This document shows, in pieces, positions 50,384 through 54,472 of a stretch of 54,472 nt of DNA. The position numbers were made by a program, and so were the translations under genes. The notes beneath the pieces were generated by a model. It was not told the DNA's origin. It saw only the letters and a program-made list of their open reading frames with translations, and searched no databases. The first letter of the stretch is position 1. The number at the start of each line of letters is the position of its first letter. The DNA comes from an uncultured Eubacteriales bacterium (GTDB taxonomy: Bacteria; Bacillota; Clostridia; Christensenellales; Aristaeellaceae). Location of the stretch: contig CACWZP010000021.1 in NCBI GenBank assembly GCA_902765395.1, positions 1 through 54,472 of the forward strand, read 5' to 3'.

Positions 50384-50689
50384 CCCCCTCTCAGCCAGCC
50401 TTCGACTGCCAGCTCTCCCCCTCACGGGGGCGAGCCAAGGCTGCCGCAAAGCGCTATCCCTCTCGCCTCGTCCCCGTGAGGAGGTTCGAGCGCCTGGAAA
50501 ACAGTCCAGCGGACTGCATGGACGCTTCGATAGACGCCCTTCGGGGCTTGCAGCAAGAACGGGTCCGGTCGTGCGCGATGGGACCCAATGCGCCAGCATT
50601 GGGCGCGCGCGTTTGGCAGACCCTTGTTCGAGGTGCCCGCAGGGCGGAGAGTGGGCCTTCCTCAATTCCCCATGTTCCCGTGAGGAGCC
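50384..50689. repeat. Dispersed intergenic element, long copy
   Basis: This fills most of the gene-free stretch 50350-50731. It shares its first 56 bases and last 24 bases with the copy at 47502-47621. The inner 226 bases contain several short palindromes, among them ACAGTCC-AGC-GGACTG and CCCAATGCGCC-AGCATTGGGC, so the RNA would fold strongly. Short frames across it have no ribosome site and no recognisable protein. It has no transposase and I cannot place the family. Confidence 0.55.
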
Positions 50690-50693
50690 ATAA

Positions 50694-50722
50694 AAAAGGC
50701 GCTGAACAAGTCAGCGCCTTTT
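50694..50722 (-). terminator. Intrinsic terminator after melA
   Basis: An eight-bp stem (GGCGCTGA/TCAGCGCC) with a five-base loop has T-runs on either strand, ten bases past the minus-strand stop. Confidence 0.85.
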
Positions 50723-50731
50723 GTCACGTCC

Positions 50732-52159
50732 TCAATGGTACTTCGGCATCCAGTCGCCGTGGGCCTCGATCAGCTCGTCGCACATGTCCACGATGTCGTC
50801 GATGGACAGCTCCGCGCCGGCGTGGGGATCCAACATCACGGCCTGGTAGATGTAATCCTTCTTCAGCGTGCGGGCGGCCTCGATGGTCAGCAGCTGCACG
50901 TTGATGTTGGTGCGGTTCAGCGCCGCGCACTGCTCCGGCAGGTCGCCGATATAAGTGGGCTGCACGCCGTTTTTGTCCACCAGGCAGGGTACCTCCACGC
51001 AGGCGTTTCGGGGCAGGTTGGTGATCAGAGCGTTGTTCAGCACGTTGCCGCCGATCTTCGTGGGCCGGCCGGTCTCCATGGCCTCCATGATGTAGCTGGC
51101 GTACTCCTGGCTGCGCACGTGGGTGAGGGTCGGGTTTTTGGTCAGCTCGTGACCGCGCTCCTTCCACTCCTGGATCTGGTGGATGCAGCGGCGGGGATAC
51201 TCGTCCAGCGGGATGTTGAACCGGTCGATCAGCTCGGGATAGCGTCCCTTGATGAACCAGGGGCAGTATTCGGAGTTGTGCTCGCTGGATTCGGTGATGT
51301 AATAGCCGAAGCGGCGCATCAGCTCCAGGCGCACCATGTCGCCGTGGACGCCCTTGGTCCTGTATAGCTCGTACTCCTCCTTCAGGCGCTCGATCCACTT
51401 GCCCGGCAGTTCCTCGCCCTCGGTGAGCTTTGCAATGCGCTCCTCGCAGGTGCCGATGTCCAGCTTGCCCTGGTTGTACAGCAGCGCCCGGCGCTTCACC
51501 TCGGGATACAGGTCCACGCCGTCCTTCGTCAGTTCCAACAGCCAGGCCTGGTGGTTGATGCCGGCGATCTTCCACTGCACGGTGTCGTCATAGGGCATGT
51601 CCAGCTCCTTGAGCAGCGTGGACGCGCACACCTGCACGCTGTGGCACAGGCCCACGGTCTTCACGCCCGTCAGCCGCAGCATCGCGCCGGTGAGCATGGC
51701 CATGGGGTTGGTGTAGTTCAGCAGCCAGGCGTTCGGGCAGACCTCCTCCATGTCCCGGGCGAAGTCCAGCATCACCGGGATGGTGCGCAGCGCGCGGAAC
51801 ACGCCGCCCACGCCCAGAGTGTCGGCGATGGTCTGCTTCAGGCCGTACTTCTTCGGGATCTCGAAGTCCGTGATGGTGCATGGGTCGTAGCCGCCCACCT
51901 GGATGGCGTTGACCACGTAGTTCGCGCCGCGCAGGGCGTCCTTGCGGTTCTCCACGCCCAGGTATTTCTCGATCCGGGCCTTGGAGCCGTTGTTGCGGTT
52001 GATGGCCTCCAGCATCCGGGCGGATTCGTCCAGCCGCGTGGCGTCGATGTCGTACAGCGCGATGGTGCTCTCCGCCAGCGCCGGGGTCATCATGCTGTCG
52101 CCCAGCACGTTCTTGGCAAACACCGTGGAGCCCGCGCCCATGAATGTGATTTTCGGCAT
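50732..52159 (-). CDS. melA: GH4 alpha-galactosidase, MelA type
   Basis: This 475-residue NAD- and manganese-dependent enzyme hydrolyses alpha-galactosides such as melibiose or raffinose. It follows Escherichia coli MelA closely in its motifs: ITFMGAGSTVFAKNVLGD, QVGGYDPCTITDFE, IADTLGVGGVFRALRTIP, the metal motif CHSVQ (172-176), GINHQAW, and ITESSEHNSEYCPWFIK. ATG 52159 follows AGGAGG. It is the last gene of an operon with a GH36 enzyme and a sugar transporter ATPase. Confidence 0.95.
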   Translation of the reverse strand: MPKITFMGAGSTVFAKNVLGDSMMTPALAESTIALYDIDATRLDESARMLEAINRNNGSKARIEKYLGVENRKDALRGANYVVNAIQVGGYDPCTITDFEIPKKYGLKQTIADTLGVGGVFRALRTIPVMLDFARDMEEVCPNAWLLNYTNPMAMLTGAMLRLTGVKTVGLCHSVQVCASTLLKELDMPYDDTVQWKIAGINHQAWLLELTKDGVDLYPEVKRRALLYNQGKLDIGTCEERIAKLTEGEELPGKWIERLKEEYELYRTKGVHGDMVRLELMRRFGYYITESSEHNSEYCPWFIKGRYPELIDRFNIPLDEYPRRCIHQIQEWKERGHELTKNPTLTHVRSQEYASYIMEAMETGRPTKIGGNVLNNALITNLPRNACVEVPCLVDKNGVQPTYIGDLPEQCAALNRTNINVQLLTIEAARTLKKDYIYQAVMLDPHAGAELSIDDIVDMCDELIEAHGDWMPKYH

Positions 52160-52173
52160 AATGGTCCTCCTGA

Positions 52174-53787
52174 TTATTCCTCTTCTGTCGGTGGATTGTC
52201 GTCAAAGCATACCCGCGCGCCCCGCGGGCCGTACCAGTGGAAGGCGGCGGCCTGTCCGTCGATCTGCCACAGCCGGGGCTGGGTGGTCTCCTGCCAGTCC
52301 AGGGGGCGGGCGGCCTCCCGGTATACGGAATTGTCCGCCAGCATTCGCCTGAGCTCGGCCTTCTTGTCCTCCGGCAGCGAATTCGGCGCCACGGAGACGA
52401 ACATCGAGGTGCCGCTTCGGCTGAGCAATTCGCCCCACTGGCGGTTGAGCGACCAGTCGATGTGCTCGGTGATACCGATGCAGTCGGCATCCGCGTCGAA
52501 GAAGGCTCGATGCTGGGGCATCCTGAAGGCCAGCGCGTTCACGCCGTTCTTCAGCGTCCGTTCCCACACCAGCCCGCTGGTGTCCTCGCCCACGCGGTTC
52601 AGGTGCATCAGCCCCGCGCCCAGGTGCCCGACGGCGTTGCAGCCCAGCACCAGCATGCCGTGGGGACGGGCGGCCTCGAGGATCGCCCGGTAGAAGTCCA
52701 CGATGATCTCGGCCGTGGTGCGGGTGCGGTCGGCAAAGCGCCAGCCGTCGCCGGTCATCTCATGGGGCATCTGCCAGCCCCAGAGGCCGGTGATGTCATA
52801 GGTGGAAAAGTCGTGCTTGAGCAGCCGGTAGCCCCAGCGGCCGATTCGGTCCACGATGCCGCGCACATGGTCCAGCACCTCCGGCCGCGAGGGATCCAGC
52901 ATGCCGGTTTCAAGCCGCCATTGACGCGGAATGTCCACGCTGTCGTCCTGGAGCAGCCGCACCCAGATGCCCGGGATGACGCCCCTGCGGGCCATCTCCC
53001 CCGCCAGCGCCGCCATGTCGCCGAAGCGGTCGTTCGGCAGCCAGGGGCCGCCGTTGTAAACCTCCTCATAGGCGCCGTCCGGCCTGTACCTGCCCACCTG
53101 CCAGCCGTCGTCGATCACCACATAGGGCCGGTTCTCCAGCCCCTCGGTCAGTCTGGCCATGTAGTCCGCTTCAGAGAGGATCCTCTCGGCGGAGCTGCGG
53201 CCATAGGCGTAGTACCAGTTGTTGGAGCCGTACACCGGCTTCGGTGGCAGGATCGGGTCGACGCACATGCGCCGGCAGAAGTCCCGGGCTGCGTCGAAGG
53301 GATCCATATTCGAATACACCCTGGAAACCACCCGCGCCGCCGCGAGCCGCCGTCCGCCCAGCCGCACGCCCTCGCCGCCGCTGCGCACGTCCAGCCAGAG
53401 GGTGACGCCCTCCGGGTCCAGCTGCCAGCTGCAAATGGCGCCGGGACGCACCATCACGCCGTAGGCCGCGGTGTCCGGGCCCTCATTCACCAGCGCGTAC
53501 CAGGGCAGGGTTCGGAAGGGGTTGACGCTGGCCCACTCCATGTCGCCGTAGGCGCGCTCCCAGGCGTCGCCCAGGATCCGCCCGCGCAGCTCCTGGCTGA
53601 ATTGCCAGCGCAGGCGCACCCGCCGAACGGGCGTCGCCGCCGCCTGGATGAATATCTCAAGGGTATCGCCCTGCCGTCGGCAGGACACGCGCACGTCGCC
53701 GCGCGCATAGCTGTCTTCGCCATCCCGCCGCGCAGCAATGTTTTCCACCAGCACGCGGTCCGGCGCCCTCAGAATCGTCTCGAACAT
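52174..53787 (-). CDS. GH36-like alpha-galactosidase, cytoplasmic
   Basis: This 537-residue retaining glycosidase has an N-terminal beta domain and a TIM barrel with YVVIDDGWQ, GIWVRLL and LLKHDFSTYD, whose Asp fits the GH36 nucleophile. RVGEDTSG later in the barrel may hold the acid/base Asp. The protein is shorter than the 700-residue GH36 enzymes and has no signal peptide. ATG 53787 and ATG 53790 are both close to GGAG. It shares an operon with MelA, so two unrelated chemistries for alpha-galactosides are found side by side; a different linkage or aglycone preference is likely. Confidence 0.83.
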   Translation of the reverse strand: MFETILRAPDRVLVENIAARRDGEDSYARGDVRVSCRRQGDTLEIFIQAAATPVRRVRLRWQFSQELRGRILGDAWERAYGDMEWASVNPFRTLPWYALVNEGPDTAAYGVMVRPGAICSWQLDPEGVTLWLDVRSGGEGVRLGGRRLAAARVVSRVYSNMDPFDAARDFCRRMCVDPILPPKPVYGSNNWYYAYGRSSAERILSEADYMARLTEGLENRPYVVIDDGWQVGRYRPDGAYEEVYNGGPWLPNDRFGDMAALAGEMARRGVIPGIWVRLLQDDSVDIPRQWRLETGMLDPSRPEVLDHVRGIVDRIGRWGYRLLKHDFSTYDITGLWGWQMPHEMTGDGWRFADRTRTTAEIIVDFYRAILEAARPHGMLVLGCNAVGHLGAGLMHLNRVGEDTSGLVWERTLKNGVNALAFRMPQHRAFFDADADCIGITEHIDWSLNRQWGELLSRSGTSMFVSVAPNSLPEDKKAELRRMLADNSVYREAARPLDWQETTQPRLWQIDGQAAAFHWYGPRGARVCFDDNPPTEEE

Positions 53788-53816
53788 CATATAATCTCCG
53801 GAAAAAGATACAGCAA

Positions 53817-53853
53817 GGGCTGAAAGGGTGGGTTTTTCCGCCCTTCCAGCCCC
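53817..53853 (-). terminator. Terminator or attenuator after the ATPase gene
   Basis: A GGGCTG-AAGGG-GG type stem of about 15 bp with two mismatches and an A/T loop follows the ATPase stop. With no clean T-run it may only reduce read-through into the GH36 gene. Confidence 0.55.
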
Positions 53854-53864
53854 ATTCGCAACGG

Positions 53865-54472
53865 TTAGAAGTTGTACTCCTTGCAGACGGGGGCGTCCGC
53901 CTTGGCGGATTCCTCGTCGAACCAGATCAGGTTGTTCTGGGTCTCCTTGTCGAACAGCTGGATCAGCCTGGGCTGGGTGGTGAAGCGAATGGTCTTGCCC
54001 ATGCTCACGTCCGTCTCCAGGTTCATGGTCGGGATGACCATGACCACGTGGTCGCCCTCGCAGTCGGTGTGCAGGTTGACCTCGTTGCCCAGCATCTCGG
54101 ACACCTCCACCTTCGCGGTCAGCTCGCCCTCGTCCAGCAGGATGTGGCAGGGGCGGATGCCGGCGATGATGTCGCAGGGCTTCTGGTTGTTCTGGGTCAG
54201 CGCCTTCTGCTGGAACTCGGAGAGCTCAAACTTGGCGTTGTGGATCTGGGCATAGTACTTGCCATTCTCCAGCAGCAGCTTGGAGCCGTCGAAGAAGTTC
54301 ATCACCGGCATGCCGATGAAGCCGGCTACGAACAGGTTCACGGGCTTGTTGTACAGATCCTGCGGCGCGCCGATCTGGTTCACATAGCCATCCTTCATGA
54401 TGACGATGCGGTCGCCCAGGGTCATGGCCTCGGTCTGGTCGTGGGTGACGTACATGAAGGTGGTGTTGATGC
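53865..54472 (-). CDS. MsmX/UgpC-type sugar transporter ATPase, 5' end beyond the right edge
   Basis: Only the last 202 codons are in the window. They hold the switch histidine in [17 protein letters not shown], the segment [17 protein letters not shown] and a complete TOBE regulatory domain ending in [10 protein letters not shown]. Walker A, signature and Walker B lie outside. It is the third ATPase of this class in the window and opens the visible part of the galactoside operon, so it may be the ATPase of a raffinose-type transporter or a shared one. Confidence 0.9.
   Translation of the reverse strand, partial: INTTFMYVTHDQTEAMTLGDRIVIMKDGYVNQIGAPQDLYNKPVNLFVAGFIGMPVMNFFDGSKLLLENGKYYAQIHNAKFELSEFQQKALTQNNQKPCDIIAGIRPCHILLDEGELTAKVEVSEMLGNEVNLHTDCEGDHVVMVIPTMNLETDVSMGKTIRFTTQPRLIQLFDKETQNNLIWFDEESAKADAPVCKEYNF

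Noticed and set aside
50350-50690. Possible tRNA-like or structured RNA gene, suggested by a GGTTCGAG sequence
   Set aside because: No acceptor stem or anticodon arm can be paired around it; the region is better explained as the long copy of a dispersed repeat.
50476-50904. A 142-codon plus-strand frame in the stretch after the fructosamine kinase
   Set aside because: It runs through the dispersed element, a terminator and into the antisense of melA, with no ribosome site or recognisable protein.

Overview
The window reads as a GC-rich chromosomal segment of a Gram-positive anaerobe of the Clostridia type, probably an uncultured gut or rumen member of the Christensenellales or a relative. 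The signs are strong AGGAGG-type ribosome binding sites, sigma-A promoters with 17-bp spacers, LplB/YtcP-type sugar ABC transporters, intracellular pectin enzymes, AdhE, and simple secreted proteins with Clostridia-like signal peptides. This assignment is an inference. I see no rRNA, tRNA, CRISPR array, phage gene or transposase.

Layout. 1-5052 (minus) is a multistep phosphorelay: a membrane hybrid histidine kinase, a REC-GGDEF-EAL response regulator, a stand-alone HPt protein, then an amino acid permease cut by the left edge. 5281-7299 (minus) is a glycogen branching enzyme gene with an in-frame TGA. 7499-13376 holds a Cache-HAMP-PP2C phosphatase, an ABC exporter pair and a diguanylate cyclase. 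13480-27372 (plus) is the main pectin/rhamnogalacturonan locus. From a consensus promoter it encodes an ECF S-component-like protein, two permeases, a large solute-binding protein, two small membrane proteins, an ATPase, two more small membrane proteins, GH28, GH105 and a second ATPase; after a weak terminator come a TIM-barrel isomerase and a CE8 pectinesterase. 27472-31033 (minus) adds GH4 alpha-galacturonidase, a discoidin-like protein, GH88 and a gene fragment. That fragment abuts a LacI regulator that lacks a normal start, so a rearrangement junction lies here.

32127-37861 (minus) is an operon for oxidative breakdown of a sugar or sugar acid: lactonase, enolase-superfamily dehydratase, an unusual SDR pair, an RraA-like putative aldolase and a secreted protein with an internal duplication. 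It has a near-consensus promoter with a 22-bp palindrome at its start site. 37946-44978 holds another SDR, an APH-fold kinase, AdhE, a MATE exporter and two GNAT acetyltransferases. 45131-47343 is a peroxide-stress operon (gpx-ohrR-trxA-trxB) with an OhrR-like operator on its -10 box. 47657-50349 holds an aldose-1-epimerase-like protein, a sirtuin that may be leaderless, and a fructosamine kinase. 50732 to the right edge (minus) is a galactoside operon: the end of a third MsmX-type ATPase, GH36, and MelA-type GH4.

How the genes fit together. None of the pectin enzymes has a signal peptide, so oligogalacturonides or rhamnogalacturonides would be imported by the CUT1 transporter. Inside the cell they would be demethylated (CE8), cut (GH28, GH4) and have their unsaturated ends removed (GH105, GH88). 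The lyases that make those ends, and the usual uxa/kdg genes, are not in the window. The best candidates for an undescribed system are the five extra membrane proteins built into the transporter operon and the lactonase/dehydratase/RraA operon.
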